A DNA stretch of 64,000 nt from Brachypodius melanocephalos. Lineage: Eukaryota > Chordata > Aves > Passeriformes > Pycnonotidae. The stretch spans positions 2,944,307 through 3,008,306 of the forward strand of contig VZSR01003807.1 in NCBI GenBank assembly GCA_013398615.1, read 5' to 3'. Each line of letters opens with the position of its first letter. The stretch's first letter is position 1. The position numbers and the translations under genes were made by a program. Positions 38,430 through 52,403 of the stretch are shown piece after piece. The notes beneath the pieces were generated by a model. It searched no databases, was not told the origin of the DNA, and was given only the letters and a program-made list of their open reading frames with translations.

Positions 38430-41400
38430 TAAAAACAGACCAGAAATACACAAAACTCTTTCACACTCACACACAGCTGCCAGTAAAACAGGTGTTGAAA
38501 AGGCCAAATTTACATGAAGTATCAGATTTTTAATTTTTTTTAAACTACTAAAAGGGGTAGTGGGAGCATATTAGCATATTTATTTTCTTAATTTTAAATT
38601 AGAAACAAAAATATCACACCAACATCTTCGTTGCAGATGAACAGAAGCTACATTAATTATGTAGCTCAGTAGTGACAATATGCTTTAAAAAGTAATACTA
38701 AATACTCATTTAAAAAGTAATTATTTTTTAGTCCAGATCCAGTACTTGTCTAAGGTTTCTTTTTGAAGATTTTTCCATGTATCAGGCTAATTACAGTGCA
38801 ATACAAAAACATGACAGGACACATCCTTCTTTTTAAATTAAAAAAAAAATAAATAAGTAAGTAGGCTTTAAGGCCTAGAGATATGACTTATCAACTTTTC
38901 TTCCAGAACACAGCTTTGTTTATCTTTCCTGAGATGCTTTGAATACCACATCAGGTGTGCCTCCTCAAGAGCAGCAAGAGGAGGAAAAAGAATTGCAAAC
39001 AAGCACGAAGAGCATAAACAGCACTAATTTAAGAGGCTCCAATCTTATAATCATAATCATAAATCCACCCTTTTGAATATTGCTTTTGCCAGATTCTAAG
39101 ACTTTTTGCAACTCTTCTCTACAACTCTCCTTCAACTATCTGCAGACCATCAGCCAAGCCTGTAAAGCTCCACAATAGATGACAAAAATTCTGCAAAGCA
39201 GTGATTTCTTTCCAAGGTATACCATTACTGATGTTATGGAGGGGGGAAAATTACTTATTTTTGTTTCAAGAAAAAGAATTTGAGATTCCAAATCATTGTG
39301 AAGTCCAGTGGTTTCCAACCTCCTCCTAGGCACCCTTTTCTCTGCCCCTCCTTAAAGATAATTAATCAACAAATATACTTTTTATGGGACTCTAAGCAAT
39401 GCCTACATTAGAGTTATTTATGTTAGATTAACTTTCCTAGTCAGGGAAGGGGATTTCTGTGCAAAGCAATTGATCATCAAATTATAACTGCTAGCAAAGC
39501 ACAGTTTTTTAAGCAATCTGTCCACATGCACAAAGGAATTGTTAAATTTTTTCTCAGAATATTGGAATAATTTCTAATCTTCGCTTTCCAGGAAAAGGCA
39601 TTTTACACATGACAATGTATTCCTGTGCATCAGCTGGGAAAGAATTCATTGATCTCTTCAGTCTGCTGGCAAACATGAGGTCAAACAGGCTAGCATGAGC
39701 TCTGGAGAGAGAAATTCAAGTTTAGGCATTTTATCTCATGTCTCCAATTGCCTAAAAGCGTACAGCCATGCAGAGCCAGGGAGCTGAACTGCTAGTAGTG
39801 CAGAACAATCCCTCATATTTCTGAGCATTAAGATGTGCAAAGGGGATGCTGAGCTATTTGGCATTTTTCCTTTATTAACAATTCTGAGTGATTTAAAAGC
39901 CATGAGACCAATTGCAACCCTTTCATTACAGTGACTTTAAAATCTGAAAGTAGTTTATGTAGTCCAAATTTTAATATTTTTATTACTAGTTTAAAAAGTA
40001 ACTTAAACATGTGGTTGGGGCATTTTTAAAGAAAAAAAACATGTTTTGAAATTTAGAGTTGATAATACTGGCATAGTTTTGTTTCTCTTGGGTCCTATCA
40101 CCCAACAGAAAGTAAAGCAAAGCTCAGTCCGCTGCGGTCATTAACTTCACACATCTAATGTAGATTGCTCACCATAACTAGATAAAAAAATCAAAAGGGT
40201 GGCAGAGAGTTCACTAAAAACACCCAAGGATGTGATGGTTGAGGCCCCAGAACAGCCTAACACGCTGAGTGCATAAGTGAACATTTTGGCTCCTGAAGAA
40301 CTGTAACCTTTGGATGAAATCCTCTGTGTGAGTCTTGTAGTGCTTGGGTGAGAGTCAGATTTTTGAGCTGGCTTTGGGAAACTCTCTGACTAGCCCTGAG
40401 CAAGTCACTCAATCTAACTGTTTTCCTATCAAAAAAGGGCTTATAAAATTCACTTCACAAATTTATATGGTGTCAGCAACAGCCTGAAAACAATGACAAT
40501 GCTTTTCCTGACTTATATAGGCTCAGAATTTCATGTTTAAGAAAAAAAAATCAGAAACAAGGACATTCTGAAATTACGGCCTGGCCTGGCTACAAATTTG
40601 CTATTTGACCTTGAGGAGCAGTCTTCTTAAAAGAGAAAGAAGAAATGGCAATTGTTTTCTAATTTAAAGGCAGTTTACAGGACTATAAATATCTGGAAAA
40701 CATCTGAGCCTTTAGATGGAAAACACTGGCCAAATTTGAAATACACTATTTGGGACAATTTACTGATTTTGAGTTTAAAATAATTCCTTTATACAAGTTG
40801 CTTTTAGTATAACACTCCTGTGTGAAATCTAAGATGAAAAGCAATTAACTGACATTTTACTGTTTTTCATAAATACCAATCTAGAATTTGACATGGCAGA
40901 GAGAAAGTCAAAGGTATTATAAATGGAATTGTAAAAACAGATTATAGCCCTAAGTCAGAGACCACAAACACCCTAAAGTTCATGTCCACATAAGACCATA
41001 CAAACTGAAGTCTGAGGGCCTTTTTCTTTTACAAGCTGCATTGAGGAGGTGGCTTCAACATTCCATAGCAAACATTCATAGATCTGGTTGCCCAGTTCAG
41101 AAAAGTGAAACCAGACATGAGGTTTTATGACAGCAGTGAATCTGGAATAAACACTTCATACTATTAAAATTTGGTGGTGAGTCTAAAATCCTAACAGCTG
41201 TGTCCTCTTCCAAATGAAGTATGACTGAAGATAGAAGATGAACTTTTTCAGTGATGGAGTCTTTAAATACTCCCCTAGGACACTACTCATTGTCACTAGG
41301 AAACAGCTGAGATGCATCCATCAACATAAAACACATCTTCTCCCACACGAGCAATACATGGAAAAGCTGTATAGCAAAATCAACAAAATTGTCTCAGGAA

Positions 41401-41467
41401 CAAGCCTGCAGCATTTGTTTATTAAGCAATTCACCAAGATGCTAGAAACTCAGATATTACAATGTAC
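38427..41467. other. PCNX2 intron, 3041 bp
   Basis: No recognisable repeat or coding signal; AT-rich throughout. Confidence 0.8.
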
Positions 41468-41603
41468 CCGTGGGTTTTCTGAAAGGGTCCTTCTGGCCAC
41501 CATCAGTAGGAGCTGCTGCTGAAGTGCACTGGCTGCTTGATCGCCTGAAGACGGTTCTTGGCTCTCTGAAGTGGTGGTACTGGAGGAGCTGAACTGTATT
41601 TCA
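41468..41603 (-). CDS. PCNX2: PCNX2 exon: Ser/Thr-rich then QQQLLLMVARRTLSE helix (136 nt, phase 2 to 0)
   Basis: The acceptor is TTCCTGTCCTCTGTGCACAG; the first base T completes a His codon begun as CA. The peptide is EIQFSSSSTTTSESQEPSSG, then DQAASALQQQLLLMVARR and TLSENPR. The conserved amphipathic stretch ASALQQQLLLMVARRTLSE is a recognisable PCNX2 segment just before the membrane core. The donor is CACGG|GTACAT, acceptable but weak. The upstream intron is 10.7 kb, so a small extra exon between this one and 52310 (it would need phase 2 to 2) cannot be excluded. Confidence 0.92.
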
Positions 41604-44600
41604 CTGTGCACAGAGGACAGGAAAGAAGATGATTTTAAGCAGCAATATTTTCCTAACAATTCTGAAACATTATAGGAGGAAGCCTGTAATTACACTACTG
41701 ATTGGCTCACAGGACTTGGGAACATTCCACGTTCCTATCTGAAATGTAGCACAGATCCACAAAGCATTTAACACCCAAATTCAGATACACTTGATTTACT
41801 ACATCCACCACAGAGAAACAGATACTTCTGTATCACAGCTTTTCTCATTCTGAGATGAACACCCTCAAGGAATCACACTTCAGAAGTGCCTTTTTCTGTC
41901 CACTGACAACTTAAGTTTAGAGATGCACATCTACAGAGCAAAACTGCAAAGTAGATACTGCAGAAATCTCAGAATAGCTTCCAACGAGCTCACTTAAGTG
42001 CCAAGCTAGTCTGGTTTCACCTGCACTGAATTGGATGAGTACTGATTAACCCTGCTGAGAATTCAGGCTACAAGAACTTCCTTCTGACCTAGCAAGACAA
42101 ACATGAGCTAATTCATGTAAGGCTTCTTCAGATATCCCCCATACTGAGTGTAAACTCACCTTGAGATGGCCCTGAGCAAGATACTATTTATCTTTTATTG
42201 TTTTTCCTCACATTTACTGTTTTAAGTTGTAGGTACAGCACCTAAACATCATGAAAATCTGCACTTAGAGCAGCAGTGCCTGTTGGGTGGCAGAAATGGT
42301 GTAACCATGACGTGACTGACTGGTTTCAGAGACAACTTTATTGAAATGAAATAATTGTTACCTAGGGAAGAGATCTATTTTGAATATTTCTTTCTAGTTC
42401 TTTTCCAAATGGGGTTTATACATCAGGCAGTCTGCCCCAAGCTCATTGCACCACTGCCTCTGGATACCTGCCTTGGGCTCTTATTACTTTTCTATCTACA
42501 TGAGGTGAAAGCACCTAAGTGCTCATGCAAGGTAGACAATAGCTGTTGTTCTTATTTTGCATAAAGAGAAGCAGGAAGAAACTAGAGCAATCTACCTACA
42601 GTCAGCCAGGAAGCCTATGGCAGAGCAAAGATTAAAACCCTCCTCTTTCATACCCTACATTTGCCCCAAAGGCACCTTATTAATTTTGGTTAACTCTCCT
42701 TGCTTTTGGTTGCCAATTCCCAAAGGCTGCTACATAACCCTTGTTAAGGCATTAAAATAGTGGTTGTCCTGCACATAACTGGCTGTTAACTTCAGCTGCA
42801 GTGGTTAGCCTTGTTTGGGAGCATAGTTCAAGGTCTGGATTACTCAAAAGAAGGGCTGAAGTGTCACACCAACAGGTTGAAATGCACACACTCTCTCCTC
42901 CCCTCCAGGATTTGCTAGCTCTGCCTGGACCAACAGGAACACAATCAGCCTCGGGATGTCAGCAGAGGAGCCATCCTGTCTCCAGTTTCTGAGCCAGGTA
43001 ATTTATGTTTTCAAAGCCTTGATTGCTATCAGGATTGAATTCCAGACCTGAGATTCACCATCTGCCACTCCAGCAGAACTCTCAGCTGAGCAGAAATGAG
43101 AGCACCCCATGCTCCTGACCCTAATGGCTTCCTCTGCACTCCACACTCCTCCAGCCACACAGAGCAGCATGATTCACTCCACAGAGTCAGGAAAGCTATC
43201 ATGTTCCCTTTGGACAGTACCAGCAAATGAGAACCTGGTCCAAAACAACCCACTTGATGTCTCAGCCACAAAGCAGCCCTCTGTAAGAATCATCTTCTTT
43301 GTTAGTAGTTATTAACAAAACACTACAGAAGGGATGGGCACCCATCCAAGACCCTGGATTACAACCAGAAGATTTAAGCAGGAAGAAAGTGGAGGAAGCC
43401 TTGAGGAATGTCTCCCAGGAGTAAGATTCTCACAGATATGGACTACAGAGCAACCTTGTCCAGTAAGAAAGAAGGCAAAAGATTTTTTGTTTGTTTCCTC
43501 AGGATGAGGTGTCCCATTGCTTGTCATTGTGGGTGCAACCCTGAGTCTCCCTGTTCACTGCAGGAAAAAGGCAAATTTAGCCCAGGCTATGCAGGAACAT
43601 TAGCCTGGGAATTCCTGCCCAAAAGGTGACTCAACAAAAGAGCAGAGGAATAAAACAGTGGTTGTTCATGCCTTCCTAAATGAAGAGTCAATCTTCACTA
43701 AATTTCTGCATCTTTAGCTGTCTTTCTACAAAAGCCAAAAGTATTCTGAGATCAGACCACATCTTTAATCCCACATTCACCAAAAATGGAAATGGAATGG
43801 ATGGAACAGAATACCAGGGGAGTCTATCAGTTCTCAGAAATCAAAAATCTTTTGCTAGTAAGACTACTTCCAAGAATAAACTTAGGAGATCAAATCATCT
43901 TCCCACCAGACTTGAAGTTAACCAAAAAGCCAAGAGCGCCCAGTCTGTTTTGTGTTTACATTAAAAACCCATAGCTACCTTTCAGCAAGTGGCAGAGGAG
44001 ACCACAGGCAGCCGGGACACTGACTGTGGGGAGGAGTCAGAAACTTTATAAGCCTGAAAAAGTAATTAGGGCAGAGAAGTTGGGAAGGCAGACCAAGCAA
44101 AGCAACAATTCCAAAATCAGAATCTATCATCTGGTAGTCATCATCATAATTTCTCTGTATCTTCTTATTCTCTCCTCATCTTCCATTTCCTTCAGCTCCT
44201 GTTTGCTGTTTTTGTCTTCCTTATCCCTATTTTCCACACAACCTCCTTCTGACATTCACTTGCTACCCCCAAAGATGAATTGCTTGCACAGCTACTTAGA
44301 AACTGTACATCTCGTCTGATGACATTGCTATCACACTGACAGCAAACACCAGTAAGAAATGCAATGATAGTGTTTGTGTTTTTGTAAGCCTATAAACTAG
44401 ATTCTATAAATTTATTACCATATATAAATAGGAGCAAACACACTCTAATCATAAAATCATTAAAATGGAGCTGATCGCAGTATAACATGGAATCCTGCTA
44501 AACAGAAAATCTGTTCATTTGCAGAATCAAATTAATATTATCAAGATCTATCGCAGTAAACTGCACTGCTAATGTAAGCAAAGGTATAATTGAACTAAAT

Positions 44601-47600
44601 TTTGAATAATAAATTATTAACTAAAAATATCTTTGATAAACATATAACCTACACAGATCTAATTCAAAAGCAACATAGCACCCTCTACTGGTAATTGAGT
44701 ATAAAACCAGCATTTTTTTTCTGGCTCAGAATCCCATTTTGTAAGAATACTCAGTAAGCATAAGGTAGTGGAGCAATCATATAACACATAGAATGTTTCA
44801 GTATAACCACACAACGCTGGAAAAATCTTCCTTCTCCCTCTCTGTTTAGCCTGTTGCCTTACACCACCGACAGCTTGGCCTGAGCCATTCAAACATAACC
44901 CAACCTGAAGTCATTCCCTTTGTTAGGATTAGCAAGCCTTGGCTCTGAACCCCTCTCAAGGTAAGTTCATTATACAGGCACACCACAAAGAATTCTCTGT
45001 TAATAAAGCTGTTTTGCAGGTCTTGGTTAAATTTCATTTTAATCTGCATATTGGAGAAAGGACAGGTCTTCACATGCTTAAAGCCAGAAAGATCCCACTG
45101 GACTGCCTAGGAGATCTTTCTGTCTGGGTCACTACAGAGTTTACAGTGTGTAATAAATATCCACAGCAATAATGAATAATATAGCTGAAAGCTATGTGTA
45201 ATGCTCCCTAAAATACTGCCCCTTAGGCAATGGTAAGCAACTATGGCTGTGAAGAGCCAGAAGGCATCTCAGAGTTCGAAATGTCTCCTCCTGCACATCC
45301 AACAAGCAACTGGGTACTGGTCTGAGGTGTATCCAAAACCACTGAACTGAGTCCTGAGCAATGGGGTTGTACAAGACCCAGGCAGTGCTGACAACACAGC
45401 AGGAACTCAACACACCCACACCCTTGCGCTCTTTCAAAGCAGTCAGTCTGTGGATCAAATGTAGCTCTGTGAACCGATGTTGCTCATCAGGTCTACATTA
45501 GAAAGCTGCCAGCACCAATCTGACCAGAGAACTGCACAGTTCAAGACTAACCCCAAAGTTGTGGATGTTGCTTCTCTTAAGAAAATGATGGCTTACAGTT
45601 CCCAAGTAACCAAATAAGACTTACACTAAAAAGCAACTCAGAGCATGTAAGAAGATTGAAATATGCCAGTGATAGCTGCATTCGCAGTGGATAATTATGT
45701 GACAAATCCAATCACAGGAAACAGAAAAAACTCAGAGACCTTAGCAGTTTCATAAAGTGTAAAATTAATTCAAAATGTGCATCTTAACTTTCTTCAGTGC
45801 TTACATCTGATAGCAGCTCAAACTAAAGATTAAATCACTCTTAAATCTTGTTCATATTTTGCTAGTTGTACAAATGTCTATTTATACACGTTTTACTACA
45901 GGACTTGGGGACAATTTTTGGTATTTGTTTTAACTAGCAAAAATAACACTCTTAACGACAATAAGGCAGAGTATATTTGAGTTTAGAGAATGTGAAAGCT
46001 GGATGTAGTGATATACTGACACAATAGGCAGGAAAGGTATCAGATCAGTGTTGCAGTGTTGCAACAGACAGTAAAACAAGCAGTGGTACATATTAAGTCA
46101 GCTACTGCAGATGGACAGAAAGGCCTTGTAAAGCATGTTCCCAAAGGCACTGTGGTCAGTATGAAGGCAGGAAGTGATGAATGCCTTCTTATTCAAATGT
46201 TAAGAATGGGGTCCATTCAGTACACTCTTACTTCCCAATACTCACATACTTATTGTTTTGCTAATAAGCATGTAAACTGATAATTTGCAAGCTTATTACA
46301 TTTCAAAGCAAAGATAAATATACTAGAAACTTTAAAAACAAACAGTATGTGTTAGCTAATAAACTAGAGGATACACTTTGAGAAGATGCAGGCTCCTTGG
46401 AATTAGTGCATTAATATTTTCCACAGTTGTGTTAACTCCAAAATACTTAAAAACATTTCTTTTAGCTCTCCTTATGGAACGAAGTGCAGGGGATCGAAGA
46501 GAAGCCAGTCCCAGCACATGAAACACGCCATAAGCTCCTAGTCCTGAGCAGGATTTTGCTGCCATCATGTGGCAGCATGATCCCCTCTCACCTCTGAGCC
46601 TCATTCTGTTGAAACCACTCGTGTCCCTGCCCAGTGTTCAGTGAAAGAAGGGCTAAAAATCCCTACACAAATAAAGGATTTTAACTGGCCAAGCTTAACA
46701 CAAGGGTTTCCTCCTGCCCCTTGCAAGCCATCAGGAAAATGCTACTGAGTTTGTAAAGAGTACTTCTCAGAAAAAATCCATGGCTCCATTACAACACAAC
46801 ATTATCATTTTCAGTGTGCACACCTCGCTCATTTCTGTGTTCAAGCAGCTCTGTGCCCAGAGGAGCAGCTCATCTGAAATCACTGAATCCCAAGGAGGAC
46901 TCTCTAATATTTGCCACATCCATCTCAAAACGCGCTCAGCTGCAGAACTGCACAATCTGACAAGCAGCATTAAGAAATCTTTAAGATTCAGCAGCTTATT
47001 ACAAGAGCAGTGGGGGATTGTGTTATTTGGATCACCTGGCTGAGAAATACAAAGATGTTTTAGTGACACACTCAAGCAGCTTATTCTGGGATGAGAATGG
47101 AAATCAAGTAAGTTTGCTCATTGATCTGACATTTTCTTTTTTGCCCAGGGCCAGAAACACCAGCACTCTGCAGCTCTACTAACAGGTACCTTAAACTATT
47201 TTTTTTGTACTTGTTAGCCACTAGTTTGCTGCAAATACTTTTTTTAAACTTTTGGCCCTGATGATATCAAAAATAAAATTATTCTCAAAACGAAAAAAAT
47301 CTAAGCAATTGTTTTAAATGGAAGTCTCTATCTGCACTGCAAAACATTTGAGCTATAACACAGGTTTTTAGAAGCCTGGTTTCAGTGTCAGAGCCTCCTC
47401 AGAAGAAAGTGAGGAGTTCAGAGGATCAACTGCTCAGACAGAACATGCAAAGTGCAATATGAATGCATTACTGTATTGGTATGGTTGAACCATGTGTAGT
47501 AATGAAACATACATGAATATAATTTTATCCTACAAAAAGTGGTATTATTATAATAACTTTACAGGTAAATTAAAAAATACATGACCAAGAAAGCAGGATA

Positions 47601-47759
47601 AGGCTCAATCTGGAATATTTTTTTAAAAAGGTACAGAGCAAGTTGGATTTTATATATAATTGATTCCAAATGAAAGCTGAAGTGTCACACAGCAAGGAGA
47701 AGCTGTACCTAAGATAAAGGTGCTTTTTGCTAAGAGCTGGGTAATCCTCATTTCTGTTT

Positions 47760-48172
47760 GTACTGATTTTGGTTGGGGTAGAGTTAATTTTCTTGATAGC
47801 AGCTGGTATGGAGCTATGTTTTGGATTTGTGTTGGAAATAGTGTTGATAACACAGGTATGTTTCAGCTGCTTCTGAGCAGCCCTTACACAGAGCCTCAAG
47901 GGCTTTTTCTGCTTTTCACAGCATCCCATCAAGGATGAGGCTGGGGGTGCAGAAGCAGCTGAGAGGAGGCAAAACCAGGACAGCTGACCCCAGCTGACCA
48001 GAGGGACTCTTCCTACCATATGGCACTCAGCATATAAATCTAGGTGAAGAAGGAAAGGAGGATGTTTGGAGTGATTGCCTTTTCCTCCCCAAGTCACCCA
48101 GACTCAGGGCACACAGGTGTTCCGTTCAGCCACCTCCGGGAAAGCCAGGCTTCATCACATGTCTTGGTGACT
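47760..48172 (+). mobile_element. Solo LTR of an avian endogenous retrovirus, plus orientation, 3' part rearranged
   Basis: GATTTTGGTTGGGGTAGAGT, TAATTTTCTTGATAGCAGCT, GGTATGGAGCTATGTTTTGG and GACAGCTGACCCCAGCTGAC are phrases I know from a common avian LTR. A CATATAAAT TATA-like box lies at 48031-48039, followed by a downstream region. After about 48100 the sequence GGTGTTCCGTTCAGCCACCT and GGGAAAGCCAGGCTTCATCA reads like the reverse complement of the usual LTR 3' half. No internal retroviral genes are present, so this is a solo LTR. Family name not certain; target-site duplications were not identified. A 175-codon minus-strand open frame across it is a shadow. Confidence 0.75.
48031..48039 (+). 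promoter_or_regulatory. TATA-like box inside the LTR
   Basis: CATATAAAT sits where the U3/R boundary of this LTR type is expected. Whether it is active is unknown; it would drive transcription antisense to PCNX2. Confidence 0.5.
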
Positions 48173-51100
48173 CACTTCAGAACAGGCTGAAATGGGGTTT
48201 TTGTCCTAATTTCTAACGTAATCCATGAGCTGCAAATAGAGTTTGTACTTTTGTCAAAGCCTGTCACAAAGCAATTTATGGCTAGAGGTGAACTTGGCAG
48301 AGTAACTGGGAGCATCAAATTTAGATGCAATTAGCTCAGCAGGGAACCCATTCCACTGGGACTGCTGGCAAGAGATGTTCCTGGCAAGCCAACAGACAAA
48401 AATAGGGTCACGGTAATCACACTGACAATAACTGTTGACTTGATTAGTCCTGCCAGTGTTTAAATAATTTACCAAACTCAGTGACAAGAATCACCCCCCG
48501 AAGTGGGGAATATGATGGAAGAGGAATTATCTACTTTTGGTGGTAACTACAACATAAAAACCTCCTCAAGATTTAACTTGGCTAGGTCTTCAAATATTTT
48601 AAAAGCTGGACTGCTAGACAAGTGAGAGACAATTTGGAGAGAACCAAGTACAGAGACAATCTAAAAAAATTCTAATTCTCTGTAACATTTAATAGAAAGA
48701 AGGGATAATTTTGGAAATTTTTAATAAGAAAGTGTTTATGCTACATTTAAGAAGCTCTGAAAATTTCCCAGGACAAGGACTACAGGTACAGGTAATATTA
48801 GGACAACTATTGTAGTTGAAAAAGCCAACAATAAAACTAAAAAAACCCAAAAGCAACCAAACAAAGACAGAAAGTAGAAAATTATGAAATATATATTCAT
48901 ATTGATAAACTGTAAAATACTCCAAAGATCATCTCACAACATTGTAGAACCAAAAAGAGGTGATGGACCACTGATATTTGACAAGATAAAGTCTAATTCC
49001 CTTTAACAGTATTGCCTGCAATGTCAAGGAGTCTCTGAAGGAAGAAATCAGAGACTCCCTCAAATTTGGACATCTGCTTTCTCTGGCAACATTGCAATCC
49101 ATTGTTGTCCATGCAGCCCTTCCTAAGCAAATGAAAATCAGGAAGCACACAAAAGCAAAGAATAAAATTGTAACACATCCTCACTTCTGTGACAGTGACA
49201 TTGTTAAGATTTTGAATTATTTGTGAGAAATTTATTTCAGAAGCTATGTAAAGAAGATAAAATGTTTATGGGCCATAGGAATACTACTTTAATTTCAGTT
49301 CCTAATAGTCTGATGTGAAATACTTAAGCCTACAAATGGAGAAGACAATAGTAGGACTCAATAGACAGAAATAGAAAGTTGTAATTTGAATTGAAGATCA
49401 TAAAACATTAGTTATCTGCCTCAAGGCTTTCTTTAAGAACTTCTTTTGAGTAACATTTAAACATCTTTTTCATTTTTGCATAACACTGTTAAAAGATAAT
49501 TACTTATGGCCAATTCATAAGGCATTTATCTTACTCTTGACAAATCAGCCACAGTTCATATCCTCTCCAGTTAAAATTCCTTCCCCTTTCACAACTGCAG
49601 CGTTACTCAGAAGCATCACAGGCTCCTAGACACCAGGGACCAGTCTGCTGCCTCTCCCAACAATACTCACAAAAGCAAGAGGCCTCTTGTCATCCTCTGT
49701 CCTGGGTCAATTCTCCTCATAAAGAAGCACATCAGGACACAGTCCATTCAAATCCACATGGTTACTCCACTTGCTCAACTGAGTTTGACATTTTCCCCTC
49801 AGGAGCAGCTTAATCTTAATGGTATAAAGCAAGTATGATTGGTGATAAGTGTTTTATGAGTGCATACACATCTACTGCAAACCTTTGTATTGTTCTCTAT
49901 GCTTATTCTAAATTCTGAAATCTGGGCTCCACAAGACCAAAAATCTATCCCCTCCTATGAAAGGAGGATGACACCTCTTTTGGCTGGGCATTAATTTTCT
50001 CCTGCATCTCTCAACCCATTAAATCTAATTTGGATGGCTCATTAATGAATCCAGACATCAGGCCTAAAGCTATTGGTCATTTCTGCACCATTTCAATTGC
50101 TCATGAAGATGTACTGTCAAAATCATTGTCTTTTCCTTAGTTAACATTTTCATGGGCTGGTAGACAAGTCATGTTCATCTCAGACGTGCTTTCCGTGTCT
50201 CTTTTCTAATATCCTTCCATAACAGCAGCATCTCCCGTTGGTATGGACTACTCTTACGATGAACATCTCCACCTGAGAGGGCCCACCCTCAAGGGAATCA
50301 TTTTTGTCAAGGACCCTCTACAGACAGACACACAGAAGAGATTAAGTGGAGCACTCGCTGATTACACCTTGTGCTTTATTTTACCCTATTTGCCTTTTTC
50401 TTCCCTAATAACCTTTCTTTCACTAATCATTTGGTTTATCTTTAGCAAAAACGAAAGTAACCTGACACAACTGACAAGCAAGCCAACAGGTGGGGAGAGG
50501 GAAAGCTGCATCATTCCTCTACTGTCCTTAAAACAGGTTTGCCCGCCCATTTTCTACATGCTGTAAGTGCTCCATATTGTCTAAATACAAAACTACTCGA
50601 TGGTGAACACCTGAAGAAAAACCAAAAACCCCTTCCTTCCCATGCTACCCTTCAATCTACTCACAGATGGTAGAAACTGAACAAACAGCTCTCACTAATC
50701 TCTCTGGCCTACAAATTATAAACTACCCCCGCAAAAACCAGCTTAAGCACACTTCAAGTTTCTTGTCCCCTTTCCTTGTTTTTCATATTAACTTCTGCTT
50801 TGCACTTTCCTTCAGGCTGCTCTCTTCTTGGGAAAAGCTCATGTTCTGGCTTCCCATTGACTCCCACAAACAAAGAGCCCTGGGAACCCACTCCCCTTTG
50901 CTGGTCTGTTCCATTCCCTGGTCTGAATTATTGCTATACTTTGAGACTTCCAGCAAAGGTGCACATCTTAAGAAATTACATGCAAGTAGATGCCTGTAAA
51001 GAATATCTGAACTTGCTTTTGTTAACAGGGTTGAGTAAATCCCTTAAAAATAAACCTCATCCCTTAAGGTCTGCAAGCCTCAACTGAAAAATAGCACCTA

Positions 51101-51701
51101 GCATAGGAAGACAGTGGTGTCACACAAGCATCTAGCAAAGGCAGATTCAGCATGACTTCTTACAAGAGAAGGAAGATGGTCCTTCCATCGATTAAAAACA
51201 AATTAACTGCTAAAAGTCAGGGGGCAGAAAACTATTTCTGAATTTAGGACAGATTCAAGTTCATAGTTATAGGAAGGAGAAGGGTGTTCTCTGCAAGGTG
51301 AAACAAAGAGAGTTGGAAGAAATAAATAGAATCAGAGTAAAATATTTGATTTTTGAGGTCAAAACTGAACTCTACCAGGATGGGGGAGGGGGTTATTTTG
51401 CTAAAGACAGACAGAACATACCTACTACTCAATTTTTTCTTATTTTTTGACTCTCTGCCCACTGACAAATATAAGCATTATTCTCATGTCTCTCATACTA
51501 GCATTCTATCTAAAATGCTAACACTGTTTTTAATACGGTCCCAAGTTTTTCAAAAGTCTCCACTAAAAGCCAAACACTTGAAGAATAATACTTGCTATTA
51601 AAAGACCTTTCTCACTCCCTCACTCAACTTCTCCAAATGCTGTAAAACAGTATGAAAAAACAAAATTATTTTTGTAAAATACTTATGTATAGCTAAAATT
51701 C

Positions 51702-51756
51702 TTTTTACAGATATGCAAACATGCAAGATCAGATTTTTTTTACAGATATGCAAACA
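51702..51756. repeat. Short direct duplication, period 35 bp
   Basis: TTTTTACAGATATGCAAACA occurs at 51702-51721 and again at 51737-51756, identical over 20 bp. Confidence 0.9.
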
Positions 51757-52309
51757 GATCACATGGAATAGTGTGGAAACCACAGTAATAAATACAGGAT
51801 TTGTATGGATCACTCTAAAAAGAGCTTTCGAAAAAAGACAATTGTTTGAATATGTCATCAGAGCAGCAAATTATCATTAAGAGATTTAATGTAATCTGAA
51901 AGGTTCTGCTGCTAGAATCCACAGGTCAGTGACTGACACAGCACTAAAATTGTTCCAAGAATGCAACAGATATGGAAAAAAACAAGACAAAGTCGATAGA
52001 ACAGTCCCACTTACTCAGTTTACTCAATTTTCTTTATAGTAGCTACACTTGATTTTGGCTATTCTCAGAAAGTAATTAAAGCCAAGTGGATAGTTCTGAT
52101 TTTCATTTTCACTTTTCTTTCCCATGTTCTCATAAAGCTGTCACTATTTTAGCAGAAAGCAAAAAAAATTCATGCTTTGACTTCTCTAGAAAAGGTTAGC
52201 ACATTTATTCACCACTACACTCCCCTTCACATGCATCTTTCACAGCTACAGTTTCATACTTTCCAGCAATGAAAACTTTCAACGTTTCTAAAAATAAAGG
52301 CTTACTTAC

Positions 52310-52403
52310 TGAGCATTTGACATACAATCACAATTTGATAGCTGATGTCTAAAATTTCCTTCCTTCTGACAGCCAGCTTTTAAATAGCAGGATCTAATTT
52401 CCC
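52310..52403 (-). CDS. PCNX2: PCNX2 exon: linker EIRSCYLKAG (94 nt, phase 1 to 2)
   Basis: A long pyrimidine tract, TTTTTTCCCTCTGTATTTTC, precedes the acceptor CAAAG. The exon starts GG, completing the Gly codon of the previous exon, and then reads EIRSCYLKAGCQKEGNF and RHQLSNCDCMSNA. The donor CTCA|GTAAGTAAG is close to ideal. EIRSCYLK directly after HVFIDENG agrees with PCNX2 as I know it. The unusual Cys content of the second half (three Cys in about 20 residues) lies in the polar region, so it is probably on the cytosolic side. Confidence 0.92.

Larger units (their letters stand above)
41604..52309. other. PCNX2 intron, 10706 bp (largest in the window)
   Basis: Contains a rearranged avian-type LTR (47760-48172) and a 35-bp-period duplication (51702-51756). 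Long stretches (42000-47000, 48700-51600) hold only short unsupported open frames, including 50243-50566 and 50667-51087 on the plus strand. A further phase 2-to-2 PCNX2 exon might be hidden here, but I did not find one. Confidence 0.7.

Noticed and set aside
46056..47075. Cluster of 74-102 codon open frames at 46.0-47.1 kb as a nested gene
   Set aside because: No recognisable protein family, start context or splice structure; overlapping frames on both strands suggest chance.
47570..48097. 175-codon minus-strand open frame
   Set aside because: It lies across the antisense of the solo LTR and flanking AT-rich sequence. It has no pecanex similarity or splice support.
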